Shown here in pieces: positions 1 to 13,800 of a stretch of 64,000 nt of DNA. The stretch spans positions 311,826-375,825 of the forward strand of contig JTDE01000127.1 in the NCBI GenBank assembly GCA_014338405.1, written 5' to 3'. Positions within the stretch are counted from its first letter, which is position 1. Each line of letters opens with the position of its first letter. The DNA comes from Paragonimus skrjabini miyazakii (lineage: Eukaryota > Platyhelminthes > Trematoda > Plagiorchiida > Troglotrematidae). A program made the translations under genes and the position numbers. Below the pieces are notes generated by a model. It saw only the letters and a list, made by a program, of their open reading frames with translations. It ran no database searches and was not told the origin of the DNA.

Positions 1-1404
1 ACAGCCAACGTCGATCTCAAGCCTTTTATAGAAATTTATTTTCATCATTTTTGGACCCCACAAAGGACACTCTATATTGTCAACACTGTGAACAATCTAC
101 ATTGACCGAATAACTCACGCGTTAATCCGACTGTGATCGACTGTACTCCAGTGATCCCACGGTACGAAGCCTGATAGTTAGGCCGTACACATGTGTGGGT
201 ATTCTTTAATGATTTGCACTGTACTGACTCAAACTTGTGAAACACATCACAGTTCATTTTTAACGAAAGGTGACAAAAATGTGCACGCAAGTCGTTTGGG
301 GCGGACTACTCCAACGTGTACATCGTGAACACCGCACACTGGATCGGCTGGTTGTTGCTTTGGTGAACTAGAACATCTGACTATCTGTCCCTGCTAGTGG
401 GCGAAACCAAATCAGCAACCCTTCTCACAAACGATGGAGTACAAGCTGGACTGGATTGTTAATATTAGAATCTAACAGTCAAATCAAACTGCCACCGGTT
501 ACAGTCATGCAAGTCTACAGTTAGCATGTTAATCAGCAACTTGTCTGCGCAAGAGCACTAAAAGTGTATGTACACGGTGGTCATCTTCTTCAAGAGAGTG
601 CCAGATAATATTAGAATTCTTACTTTTGGACGATAAAATTAATTCTGTTGAATCGTACAAAAAGACTGTCACTGAAAAAAAGCAACTAATTTGGCCTTGA
701 TAAAACACAAACACCTCTGGGAAACATAAATGAAATGTGAAAACAATTGGTGCACTGAGCCTCAAGCATGCAAAACATTGTGCCTTTACAACAAAGTATT
801 CTTCACCATATAAATATTGTGATTTGTTGTTGGGTTTTAAAGCACACTAAGAATTTACACCAGCAACAAGGGTGTTGTTTAAAGAACAGTCAACGGAAGT
901 TCCCAAAAATGAACCGACTGTTTTCCACGCAACTGTCGGTTCCGACGTGTATTGACAGTATCGACTGTGACCAACGTATAGACATTTTTGTCAAGTTTAT
1001 CAAACCGCTTCGAACAGAAGTTTGGCCTTCACAACCTACAAACTTACAGGATTCAAAAGGCGAAGGAAAGGACTGACGGTCACAGTAATGTTAACTACCT
1101 TATGTCTGTTTCACTAATATGAAACGGGTGTTGTACAACAAGCAGCTTCGTTTGTGAACAGTACAGTGCGTATATTCGGGAATTAAAGAGCAGGTCTCAA
1201 CTTTAGGAAGACGAGAGACCAGAAGTGGCTACTGGAACCGTGTGTACACACTATGGATTGACGTGCCAACAAGGTGATTCACAATGTACCACTACCCAAT
1301 ATGCGTGAACACACGTCAGCCATTCGAATGAGTGTACGTCTTCGTTGTTCTGTTTTAATATAACTTGTAAGGGACTTCATGCTATATACAACTCCGCAGG
1401 CTGA
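1..1404. other. Flank without recognised gene
   Basis: No coding region or repeat could be recognised here. A 102-codon open frame at 768-1076 (+) resembles nothing I know and has no splice context. The stretch lies just upstream of the Gag-like remnant and may contain the eroded 5' end (LTR and leader) of that element, but no matching second LTR is visible in the window. Confidence 0.4.
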
Positions 1405-3957
1405 GTGAATTTTGCGGTCAGGGCACTACCAGAATTGGGTCTAGCATCACGATGGCAGTCGTTAACGGAGCCGATTACTGAAGGTCTCCTGATGGCGGTT
1501 CACGACCAAGTTCACACTGCCCATGTTGCCAGGCGAATGAATCTTGATGAGATTGCGAAGACGAAGCGAGATGTTGGAGTTATGTCCGTGGCCTCGATAG
1601 GTGCAAATGCTAATACGGACAACAAAACACTGGAGGAAATGCAAAAGGCAATGGAGCAACTAGCAGCGTATGTAGCTGCACTGAAATCAGTATCATGGAG
1701 GAACGACCTACTAGGAGGCTACTTCGTATGTGGTAAAAAGGGACAGTAGAAGAAGCACTGCCCAACCCGGCGGTTTGAGCTGTTCAAAGGTGAAATGTTC
1801 CATGATTGTTCTTTTTTTGGGTGGGCTAACTAGTAATAGGAGCGACTGAGAGGGGGCCGTACGTACATTGGGTTGAAGTCGACGGGGGAAAGAACAATGC
1901 CTGACCGATATAGAGGCGGCTATTTCGTTGATTACTTGTACAGGGAAGCCAAACAAAGAACCAACCCTTGTGATAATCAGGATAGTTGGACATCATAACC
2001 TGCTGGTGCATGGTGTAAGAGAACGTGGAATGCTTATTGGCAGTCGTTTCGTGAGGCACCGTTTCATTGTGTCCCAAGAAACTAGACAAACGATCACTGA
2101 GGTTGAGTTCCTTGCTGCAACAGATGCCTTGATTGACCTGAAGCTCAAAACGTTGCCAACCAGGTATGGCTTCCTGACACCCACAGGACAACAACAGGAT
2201 AGCGCCAACCAAGTACGCACGGCTAAAACCCTCATTTGTACAGCCCCTTTGCTCCAGTTCACGGTCGAGAAATACACCGAGTTATTCACGAACGACGATG
2301 ATCCATACGGATTCTGCAAATGGATCGCACATGAAATACCAACAACCGGAATATTTCGATCTCACGGACACAGTAGTATACCGGTTTATTTGGAAGGGGA
2401 AGTGAAAACGCAAACACAGAACATGTTGGATGAAGGTATTATCGAGGAAGCCAGCAATCCGTGCAATTCACCTGTTCTTTTGGTGAAGAAGTCCAATGAA
2501 AAATACCACTTGTGTGGATTTCAGACGGCTGAATAAGGTAACACAAAACATATTTGTACCAATGCTGCCCATCACCGATATTTTCGATAAATTGCAACAG
2601 GCGAAGTTATTCACGGTATTGAACTTACGTTCCGGATATTGGCAGGTGGTAATCAAATTCACAGATCGTGAGAAAACTATTCACAGTAGGCAAAGAAACA
2701 ATATCAATTCAAGCGCATGCCACTGGCTTTTCCGGGCCACCGTTCACGCCTGGAGGATCAGTTGGTGAAACAACTGGTTAATCTGGCGGTATATGAAGAT
2801 GACATTGTGCCAAACGGTGACACAGAATCGGAACACGCTGTCCATCAAGATGCTGTCTTAAAACGAATTACGAACTCAGAAGTCCCGATTAATGCCAGTA
2901 CGTCACAACTCAGTCAGTCATCGGTGGTGTTACTGAGACACAAGATGGATCGGGGTGAAACTGGACCCCTGATAAAAAAAATAACGACAACTTCAAGGAC
3001 GGTGGCACTGAATTCTGAGAGCAGGCTGAGACGGTTTCTGGGGCTAGCAAGGTACTACAGTCGGTTCGTGAAAAATTTCCACTCCATTACATCACAATTG
3101 TACAAGCTCTTTCAAAAAGACAAGCTATGTGAATGGACCGACGACGTCCAGGTTGCGTTCACGCAAGTACAACAAAAGATGAACAAGCAACAACTGACTC
3201 TAAAATTTTCGAATACAAAAGAAACGTTTACCGTAGGAGCAGATGCCAGTGACCATGGTATTGAGGTAGTACCCAAGCAAAAGGAAAGGGTAATCGAATA
3301 TGCCAGTAGAGTCCTGACCCCAGCGGAACAAAAGTATTCAACCATTAAGAAATGTCTAACAATCGTCCGGGCACCAGACAAATGGAGATCCTATTTGTTG
3401 GGTCAACAGTCCCGCGTGGATCCGGATCACAAACTCTTAGACTGAATCAGTACTGCGAGGGACTCGACTGGCAAATTAGCCCGATGGGCTCTGCGTTTAC
3501 AACAATATGATTTTACGATAAATCACGTCCCTGGTTCCAGCAATTGCGTCGCCGATTTTCTTTTTCGACTGCAGACAGACGAACGCCTCAAAGTGACTTT
3601 TGAAGTCAACGGTTTAGTAATGAAGCAGCACTGGTGCGTCTACAGTGCCAGGACAAGGTACTGCGGTAGGCTATTGACGCTCTGACAAGAGGCCTGAGGA
3701 TTTTAATAAATATAGAAGTTGAAGAGCTGAAAATCATCGCATTCCAATACAAAAGAGTGGGCTTAAACGCTGTTAGCCTACCAACTTGGCAGCGTGACGT
3801 TGGCTGTCGTCATGTGATGGTCAGCCCGAGACCACTAAGAAGAAAACTGGCGGCAAACTGCCATGAAATGCCACACACCGGATGCACCAGAGTGTACAAT
3901 CTGCTGCAACGAAGATTGATCGTCGATTGGTTGTCTGAATGCATCAGTCACCGTTGA
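1405..3957 (+). mobile_element. Degenerate Ty3/Gypsy LTR retrotransposon (gag-pol relic)
   Basis: The domain order is that of a Ty3/Gypsy element. A Gag-like piece ends near 1740-1765 in a zinc-knuckle remnant (CGKKGQ, then a stop, then KKHC). A protease C-terminal part (EFLAATDALIDL) lies near 2100-2140. Reverse transcriptase spans about 2330-2900, with the fingers motif LDEGIIEEASNP and a palm box at about 2790 reading YEDD where YVDD or YLDD is usual. RNase H lies at about 3225-3400 (ADASDHG; EYASRVLTPAEQKYST). An integrase zinc-finger scrap is near 3850-3955. At least three frame changes and several stops interrupt it, the RNase H glutamate after the YST motif is lost, and no integrase core or LTRs are visible. 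It is a dead copy. Family assignment is by motif order. Confidence 0.85.
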
Positions 3958-4670
3958 GTCCTTCAAAGATCCATGCTACATATCTGCCACGGTTAAGTCA
4001 AGAATAGCTCTAATTGCCATACGGTGACTCATCTGTTCTTAGGAAGGATGATGATGAAGACTTGTGTAACAGGATTCACACCTAGTACAGAACCGTTAAA
4101 GACAAGATTAACAGACGATAGCAGAACATTCACAAAACCACTAAGTTCTGTGTTCCAAACATGAAGATTTTGACGAAGAGAAGGGAAAAAAACAGAATGA
4201 CTTTCGGTGAAAATTACCAGTCATCATGCTCAAGTATTTGAATCATTTATCAAGAATTTTCGAGGACGAATGCTTCCGGCGAAATCTAAGGTACACCGGT
4301 CAGGAGAACAGCAGGAACTGGTGAATGTAAATACGCCTATGGGAAAATGATTACTAATCCCAAACGATACCAACAGTTTTTCCTTTTCGTAAAATAACCC
4401 ACGTGAATGGATTATTTCTAGCATATCGCTTGTCATCCAAAATAGAATATCATCTTAGAATAAATAAGTAATGTTAGCATACAAATTCTGTTCGTCCCGA
4501 CTTCCATTATTGAAAGGGTACAACAATGAGTTTTGCGTTCTTCTAACCAACAGATACTTTTAATAGAAACCTTTTATTCGGTAGCAAATTTTCTCAAGAG
4601 TGTACTCTGCTGCAATAACCAAGTTGGAAAACATGTTCTTATTCATGTTGATTCAAATTACATCTTTCAG
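3958..4670. other. Noncoding stretch; intron upstream of first visible nephrin-like exon
   Basis: AT-rich sequence between the Gypsy relic and the first visible exon. Its last part is the intron 3' end, with a pyrimidine-rich acceptor (ATCTTTCAG) ending at 4670. Small open frames here look like chance. Confidence 0.5.
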
Positions 4671-4829
4671 GCTCTGAACATTAAAGGAGAAGCCATGCTA
4701 GAAGTCCATTTGTCTGGAACATCAACACCGGACGTCCCTCTGAACCTTCGACTTTTAAATGCAACTGCCAACACACTTCGAGTGGCATGGACACAAGGTT
4801 TTGACGGGGGATTGACACAAACCTTTCAG
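4671..4829 (+). CDS. Nephrin-like exon: end of Ig domain and start of FN3
   Basis: 53 codons, phase 0 in and 0 out, between CTTTCAG and a GTACAT donor. The first 16 or so residues (ALNIKGEAMLEVHLSG) match the last strand of an Ig domain, where A-x-N-x-x-G follows the second cysteine. Then comes the FN3 start: TPDVPLNLRLL, a conserved tryptophan in RVAW, and FDGGLTQTF. The layout Ig, then FN3 with an FDGG motif, is what points to nephrin. Confidence 0.85.
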
Positions 4830-7800
4830 GTACATTACTTTATTAACGATATGCATTTTTATACACGACACTCCATACAATTATTCCACATACATTTAAA
4901 GAGCAAATTGTTCTTAGTGATACTTCAAGCAAAGGATGCATCATTAAAACGGTAACCAAAAACAAGTTTGTATGTATGTTCACCAAGCGACGTGCATTTT
5001 TTAGAAGCTGAATTACGCAAGATGTTCACTGCATTTTTCTTACGTTTCGCTTGCTGCCAACAACTACGCTACGATGAACAGATAAACATGAAGTCAAATA
5101 ATGTAATACCTTGGCAGAGTCACGGATCGTGTAGTTCGCAAACTGAACCCTGATTAACCCTGTAAAAAAAGCCTCATTTGACCGTCATGAGGGGTACAGA
5201 TCAAATTCTAAACAGGCCGATTAAGGACAATATCAGTCTAACAGCTGTAGCATGTAGAAGCTAATAGAGAAAAACTTTGAGACAGCTTCAATACATCGAC
5301 AGAATGGAAGGGGAGTGAATTAAACTTTAAAAGTAAAAACTAACAGCCTGATGAGATGACAGATTCGCAGTAGACTTGTACAAAATTCCAATGGTGGATG
5401 TCGTTACGACCTAAACAATTAGTGAAGATTGCGCTGATTACACTCCTCATGGTGAACAGCAACTCTTTCTGGTTTTATCTCACTTGAATTTATGTCTCTC
5501 CATCACTGTCTGTGTAAAGATGATCAAAATGTATTTGCCGGTAACATCTCACATAGTTGCACTCCTCATCAGGTAACATGAGCATTTTATACAAAGTTTC
5601 AAGAAGTACTCAGCACTTTCCAAGTATTCCGTTCAAAATACTTCATCTTTTTGGTGGCTATCAATTAGCCTATCGGAGCCAGATAGCAAGAAGCGAAATA
5701 CTAATAGTTCTTCACCTTTCCATTTTCTTATGTACCAATAACGATCAAACTGCTTTCCGATAACCCCAGAATTTTATATCAAAATTAACCTTAAACCAAT
5801 CATACGCACACTCATTCCAGCATGCATTTCTCGTTGTTCTGTTATTCTATCGAGTAAGTTAGAGGGTAACAGATTTATTGATTTCATACGGCCTTATTAA
5901 AAGCTTTCATCTTATTTCCCTGAAGGAAAATAATGTAAACAGATGAAAGCTTTTGCTTTCTAGATTTTAGACATAACAAGACTTGATTATAATTTATTTT
6001 AGATAGCAGTTTGATCGGTGATTTTCGCTTTCTACACTGAACGTGAAGATGTTCAAAATCGCACTGTTAAATGAGTAGTTTGTTTGCTCTTATCCTCCAA
6101 CTTCTGTCCATTTTCAAAACTAATATGCTAATGTTCACCTAGTTCTAAGGCTTATAATGTGAATTCTATAAAGAATCAAATCTTGATCTGGTGTTTCGCT
6201 CCGGAGTTATATTGTTAAAAACGTGAGCTGGACAGCAAAAATCGAGATCTGATGCGGGAAACGTTTAAGTCAATAATTAAGACTTCTCATGAATTATTAT
6301 GCGGTTAACAGAACAGAACTAGAAAGACATGGATTAGATAATTCCACTTTCAAAAATGACTCAGATACTACACGGTACAAGATCAGGACAAAACATTTAA
6401 CGGTACTCAGCAAATGTTCATCATTTTGCTTTTACGCCCAAGCTCACTGAATGTAGACCTTCCTTACGCACTAAACAATGACACATGCATACACCAGTTC
6501 TTTATAACTTGGCTGAATGTTTCTCATTGTATTCTAAATGAAACGGGTTCTCATTTTTAATCACTTTTTCAACTAAATGAGCAATAAGAAATCTTATTGA
6601 ACCATTCCTCCGGTATATTTACCAAATTCTAAAAATACATAATGTTATAGTTTGAACTATCACTTAAAATCAGCCTGAGATTTTGCAAGAAAACGACCTG
6701 ATAAGCAATTTAAACATGTTATGAAAGCTAACGCAAACGCCTGGCCTTTAATACGTTATACTCTAGAAGGTAATACCATCAATAGTTTGCAGATTGATAG
6801 CACCCTAGCGCTAGTACGATACATACCCAAAAATAAAGGGAGTGTGCTAGTCTTAAATGTTGCCACACGAAAATAACCTAAGCACTGGATATTCGGATTA
6901 AGGTATTTTAAATACCTAAACCTGTTTTGGTTGCAATGATGGCCTACTTACCATGGTAACTTTAATATCGGCATGAAAAACTAGTGGAGACAAAGTGATG
7001 GACCGATGCACTCAAACGATAGGGTCCCCGCGAAATGTATAGTGCATTTTGTAGTATCCTTGAACAACGCACAGAAGGTTTCTTGAACGTTTACTTTATG
7101 TCAAGTTTTAAGAATGTATTGGCAAATTTGTGTATTGCCGTGATGACAATCCTTCACTGTTTACTCAACTAACTCTGTATCAGTTTGCTTAGCTGGATGC
7201 TCAGTGGCCGTCTGTGTTGCCTGCAAGACATGCACCGCGATGTAGTGAGTCTTGTGACTTTACTCAGTGGTATCGTTTACCAAATGGCAAATGAACATAC
7301 ACGTGGGTTGGTTAGACGTATTTTACTTCAAATGGGACTCAACTGAAAAGCATCTGTTCTAGACGGTCATAGATTGCACTCAAGTCACGAGATCGTAGTC
7401 TATGTATAATGAAGGACTTTGAAGCCAGTCTCTTCCAAACTGAAGCGTGCATTCTAGTTCTGTTCTTAATGAAGCTAATCGGTAATGAACATTCTTAATC
7501 TTGTCTGGATTTGATGGCCCGCCCACTTGATAGCAGGGTAATGGTGTGGAGCACGAAGCCACCGACATCATATAAGATTTAATAATGATACATATTGTTC
7601 AACATTTTAAACAAATTTTGCAATTTCAACATAGCTAAGAAGTTTTGATAGCTGGGTTACCTAAAACGAACGGACAATCCGAACATTACTCACAATCGAT
7701 TGTGGCAGAAGATTTGAAACTGATACGCTGGTCTTATCTTACGTGACGTCACTGATATTGTCCTCAACATGGTCGTATGACAAGAACGTTGTCTCGACAT

Positions 7801-10800
7801 CAAAACTTGGCTGTGGCATGGATATACAGTCTTGATGAGTTCTAACAATTAGTGTGAAGTCTGACGAAAAATCCATCTGGATACGACAGCTGTCATCAGT
7901 TGCAAGCTCAGTGTTGTTTACACGTCGACAAAAATTCTCCACTATCCATCAGTGTCCACTTTGGTGTTCAGATTGTATCTACTTTTCCAGTTTATTCAAT
8001 TATTCGATAGTTAACTAGATAAACTGGCTTGCCTATCGCTGATTAGATCATACCGTATTGCTCACTTTTTGCATAAACTTGAGATATCTGCTTTTTTTTC
8101 TGAACGGAAGATGTGCAGCTTAATTGGATAAGAGATTTCCCAACCGAATTTGGTAGCTGATTTTCCTGGGAAAATACTTATTTGTTATTCGTTCAGGGGT
8201 TGATTTTAGTTTCTGTAAACTCACATTTTTATTATTGAAATGAATGCAACCGTCAGAAGGTGGTAGTTTCCAAACCAATGAAGGGTGCTTCTATTGGTAC
8301 GTATTTCACGGTTTGCCGTTACATCTGCAGCATAGCAGCAGTATTTCACTTAATCTAACTGGACAGTTGCTACTATTTATCACTGAAAACATGTTTTCAC
8401 ACTCAGATATGTTATTGAAACAAAAGTCGTCATAGCAACTAACCATTGACGACTGTCTTGGCGAATTCCGTTTCCATGATCTAAGGAAACAAACTACTTT
8501 GTTCTACTTGCCTGCAAGTGTGATTGCCAAAATGACGTTTGTCAATTTTTTTAAAAATTGCGTTTTCAAATTCTGATTAATCAATTATTCCAAAGCGAGG
8601 TGGAAACAAATAAACAGCGACAATGATACCGAAACATGTTGGGTTTCACCTTGTCACATGTCCTGTTTTACTTATAAGCATACCTAGTCAGAAGTCTAAC
8701 ATCTCATTACAATCAAATATTTAAACAGGAGCGCTCATTTTTAAATTGCACCTGCGCTAGAATAAGACAAACAGATTTATGATGCATAAAAAAGCTCAAC
8801 GTCTTGAATTATAAACTGACTGAGTAGACAGACAAACTGATTAATTAATATACAAGATAGGCGTGTACAACGTTATTTTGTCACGAGGTTAACCAATGAA
8901 CATGTGTTATTGCGCCCACTAAGAGTCTGAATTTTTCCAACTTTTCTAATCTAGCAGTCCAAGGAAATTTTTTATTCACTCTAAAAACCTGCGTCATAAT
9001 TATTGACTGCTGAAGAAAAGCACAGAACTTACAAGACGAATTCATTGCATCGGTCTTTTTTGTTCGTGAGGCATACAACGGATAAAATAGCTCATTTATT
9101 TAGAGAAAGACACTGTGAACTACAGTCAATCTTGGTTGTGCTTTTGTGCAAAGTAACAACCCCAGTACAATAAATTTGGGGGTTGGTTGAGGAAACTAAA
9201 CAATTAACGTGAAAATTGAGGTCATTTACCTTTTGTGTACAAAAATGATATATACGACCTCTACAAAATGATAAAATTCTATTGTATGGATGGACACTGT
9301 CTATCTCGGACTACCATTTTGAACTCGCTACGGCCGCAAGAGCACAAGATGGTGTTTGTAATGCTTCTTGATGCTCACCTTCAAACCAACACTCCACGAC
9401 CGGTTTCATCCTTGTTTGGACTCAGCAGGTGGAGATATTCCAAAGGGGGAATCGAGCCGGCTAACCTTCGCGTTACGAGACAATGCTCTCACCCGTTTAG
9501 TCAACAGTTCTACGAGCATCGCTTGTGATAGGGGAATTTGTATGTCATTGAGTTATGGCGTGTTGCCACTCCGTCAGATTACCTCTACCTCACAAGTCAA
9601 AACAAGAAAGAAGTCGTTAGTGGAGTGTCGGTTTGAAGATGAGCACCAAGCAGCATTACAAATAAAATGGGATGTTAACCTACAAGATATCTGCACCAAA
9701 TTTTGTACAAATGAAGTCAAACAGTTTGGGCGTCGTGTTTAACATTTTAATGATAAATGGATTGAGAATAACACAACGTTGCGAGCAAGTTGTAACACTC
9801 TACGTTTCAACCACCTAGGGTGCCCTTCCTCAGGAGTGTTGTAATCGAAATACTCTATAAGAAGACCACCCGAGTTGGTTGAAACGTAGAGTATTACAAC
9901 TTGCTCACAACGTTGTGTTATTCTCAATGCATTTATCAATAGAATGTTAACCCAATTTAACCTTACCATTGTGCTAATCATACAATAATATCCGCCCGAA
10001 ACGTATTAATTTGGATGTATTCATTTCGGTTGGAGTAATTCAATTCCACAGTATTTGCATTTTGAGGGAAATCAGCCCAACTTGGCATTCGCGAACAAGT
10101 CGCGCTTCGGCATCTCAGCAACGCAGCAAATAAAGATAGACCTGCCTAACCTTATGGTTAGTCCTACTTTGAGTAGCTGCATTCCACTCGCTTACAAACA
10201 AACACAAGTATGCACGCGTATAATACCACGTACACATGAGGGAATCTGACTTCCTACATTGGTTCGGACCCCAGTTTAACGTCTCTGTATGCCACTGACA
10301 GTCTACTTTTTGCGATCTAAAGCGTAAACTGTACTTCGAAGATTTCCTTGTTATTGCTATTACTGTGTAAAATAGATGAAAAATGGTACAGCTTAGGTCA
10401 ATTTATAACTTAATTATCAAGAGTATCATATAGTAGAAATGGAACGGTAATATTTCATTGTCCATCTAGTTTTTCACATGGCTACGTGGAGGTCACAAGA
10501 TTATCATTAACACGATTTGTCATTATTACTATCACACTTCTGTGTTATGTTTGCATTCAAACCAACGCTGTCAGATTTCATTCTTGTTTGGACTCATCAA
10601 CGGAACGTAATCTGAACGAGGTTCAAAACGCTCTTTGTAAGACGAGCCATTCAACAACCAGCCCTAAGACATTTTATGCACCACAGTGATAAGTTGTATC
10701 ACATAAAATAAAATCGACTTTACTGCGTGTCACTATAATTTATATTTGTAATTTTGTCGTTGTTTATGGCTGTATTATGTGAAGCTGTTTAAGACTCCAT

Positions 10801-13800
10801 GTATACAAAATATCTTTGCAAACGTCACGCACATTATTATCTCTTCATGGAACTGAGTTCAGTGTAGAATTTGTGCATACGTACATGTTTTGAGTTACGT
10901 GGCGTTAGCGTATGTACCAGATCGACTATTCACGGACATTCCCTCACGTCAATCAATGATAGAAGGTCTATGAGCCTTTGTCTGATGGAGGAGTGCACAT
11001 GTCTGAGCACATGGCAACCATGTTCATCTCGTCGACCACCACCACCACCATAGGCCTCAGCATCCGCTCAGACATCATCTGCGATTACTCCGGTGTCTAC
11101 CTTTGGTCAGAATACAGCTCAGAACAAACTCCGTCATTCGGTTAGCCAACCAGCCAATCAATCAATCAATCCATCTATCCGTCAAATAGTCAGTTATATT
11201 AACAATGACGGCACACGCACAAGGATGTGTATGTATTCAACTGTTTACTGTCATGAATGAGCTGGTTTGAAATAAGAGGATATTGTTACCAGACAGCACA
11301 AACACTCTCAGTTTGAATTTAGTTCACTAGTATTTTTATTCGGTTGGTTTTAATGAAAACTATAGCGTGTCAAAACACTCTAAACCAATGACGAAAATAT
11401 TTAACATTTAAGTGAATATAAATATCAGTGCGGCTGTTGATGTATGAGGGGTGACAACGTGATGTGAACTGTGTGAAACTATGTTCCGGAGCGTATACTT
11501 CTCACGGGGTATCTAAAATAAACGCTCAAGAGATCTTCAAAAAGATCAGTATTTTTGTTTCGTTTAAAGGGGGATCTTTTGAACAGACAGTTGTTGGGAC
11601 AAATTCTTGACTGAGTATACCAAGTATTACCATCAAAGCTTGTTTTGTAGATTAGATCCAAGTGTATGGAGTTCTGCAATAATAACTGCAAACATCTATC
11701 AGACCCTGTTTATCAAGAATGAACACATAACATCTACTTCGTCCGCTTACAGGATATTCGAACAGTATGCCCCCAAGAGAGGATCAGTTTTACTTTGAAA
11801 TTTTTGTTTTACTTCTTTTCGACTAGGTGAAAATATACTGATCAGTGAGGTTGGATTACAAAATGAATCTGTGGAGGAATTCGACAGCTTTGATTAACTT
11901 ATTCCGAGTCCCACAGGCAATAAAATATCTTCAGTTAAGGCACGCATTTGCTCAGCATTCCTATCTTAAGCAGTTGCGGGGAAAACTTTTTTGAGGTAAA
12001 AGAAACAAAGATAGCAGTAGATAAAACTTCGCGATCCTTTAGTACGTGATGAAGTGCCCAATTCCCTTCAAAACAGACCGTTTTCAACGGCGGACTTTGT
12101 AACATAGACCACAGGACTACATTCTGACCCACTCGGTACCGATCAACTTTAGCTCAGTGCAACATCCTTCTTATAGGCCGACAATGTACTGGTGTTCCAC
12201 TAGACTCTTTGTGAAATTATTTCTTCAATCGATTACTTTGGATAGTAACTAGAATTAACAGCCATTAAGTTGCCATTCCTTTAATCAAACTAAGGTTAGC
12301 CTCCACATTTCTTCATCATCACAACAGCCATGAGCCTGACCAAAAGGTACTGTCACTCGGGTTACCGTTCACCTCAACAGTGACGTGGAATATCCTAAAA
12401 GAAAACGTTATTAAGAAGGTTGAAAATTATTAAAAGAAGACTAACAGGAAGAGCTAGAAATGGTATGGATGCAAGTACGCCATTGACTGCGACATACCGC
12501 CATCTCGGATAGCGTCTCTAACTAGCGATTTTAATGATCAGGAGGACTCCAACCAGGCTGGCAATACCTACCCACTTTGCTCAATGGAGCAGTGAGGGTC
12601 TCCATATTTCGTGACCACGTTGTTGCTTGACCACCATGAGGTTTCATCGAACTGTTGGTGGTCTCAGTATATAATGCTCGGTATAGTAAACGCTCAGCTG
12701 TCATGTGACCATACAACACCATCCAGATAAGTTTTACTGAAGTGTCTATTGATCTAAAATAAACCTTCGTCTATCCGAGAGAATACTAGAGAGTTCTGTT
12801 CAATGGTCTGGTTATTTAAATGTCAGTAGTATCCTCTCTACAATATTGTTTGCCTTCAGAGTTATTATTAAAAATCGTAGCAAAGCAAAGGGATAATAAA
12901 CTGGTAACCTATAGGGTTCCAGTTATGTATGGAGCTCCAAGTTTGTCTATTGTTTGTCAGAATTTAACGTGCGCACAGTCATATAGGTTAAGAATGGAAA
13001 ACCGTTGAGCTATTGAGACCTGTCATAACCAATCATTTGATTGTGAATGTCTACTATTAGTCCGCTTTACGATGCTTTTCAACTTTCCTCCTATCGAACA
13101 TTAGTATTTCTCATTTAAAACTATACTAAAACTTCCTGATACAATGACTAATTTTCACATCGTATTCTTTACTTCACCTTAGTTTCACAGACTCTTCCGT
13201 GTTGTTGTACTTTGAGTTGGACGTGAAAGGACATTGAACGAAGCCAGCATAAGACGTTTAAGCTTAGCCGTTAAAACACGTAATGAGCACTTGTATATAT
13301 TACGCTGAGAAAGACACTAAACTCTATCTACACATGTAAAAATATCTATAACTAGTACATAAACCTCACGTTATCAAATGTTTAGAGTTTATTTTGCTCT
13401 GGAAGTGTCCAAATAGAATATTTCAGAGTGGTGCAGCAACAGCATAACCAATAAAAGTGGGTTTTATTCGGTTTTGTCTTTTCATGATTCTCTATAATAA
13501 TAACCTTAAATCTGTAATTAATGGATATTACTTTTGTAAGACCTTGAAACTTTCAATGACGAACTTTTGATTCCTGATGTATTCAGGTTCGTTGGAGACA
13601 AGCTGAAGGGCAAAACATGTTTAGATACGCTGACGTTGCTGCAAACGATAACCACCATGCGGTCGAATATTTGATTACAGGTAAGTCGTTTGTCGTGCTA
13701 AGGCAACAACCGTTTTATAACAATGCTTACATTCTGTTCTAAACGCTCACTTTTTTGTGAAAAACACTCGATTCGTCAGGAAATCAATTACATTCCAACA

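Larger units (their letters stand above)
4830..13586 (+). other. Large intron of nephrin-like gene with repeat scraps
   Basis: An 8.8-kb intron. Apart from the listed hairpin (9751-9938), the repeat scrap near 9235-9740 and the non-LTR scrap at 12440-12722, I see only AT-rich sequence with short chance frames. A segment near 9383-9430 (CAAACCAACACT... followed by CTTGTTTGGACTCA) recurs imperfectly at 10557-10600. Confidence 0.55.

Noticed and set aside
4533..4670. Upstream extension of the first nephrin-like exon by its open frame
   Set aside because: The frame is open by chance through the pyrimidine-rich acceptor; residues before ALNIKGEA do not continue an Ig strand.
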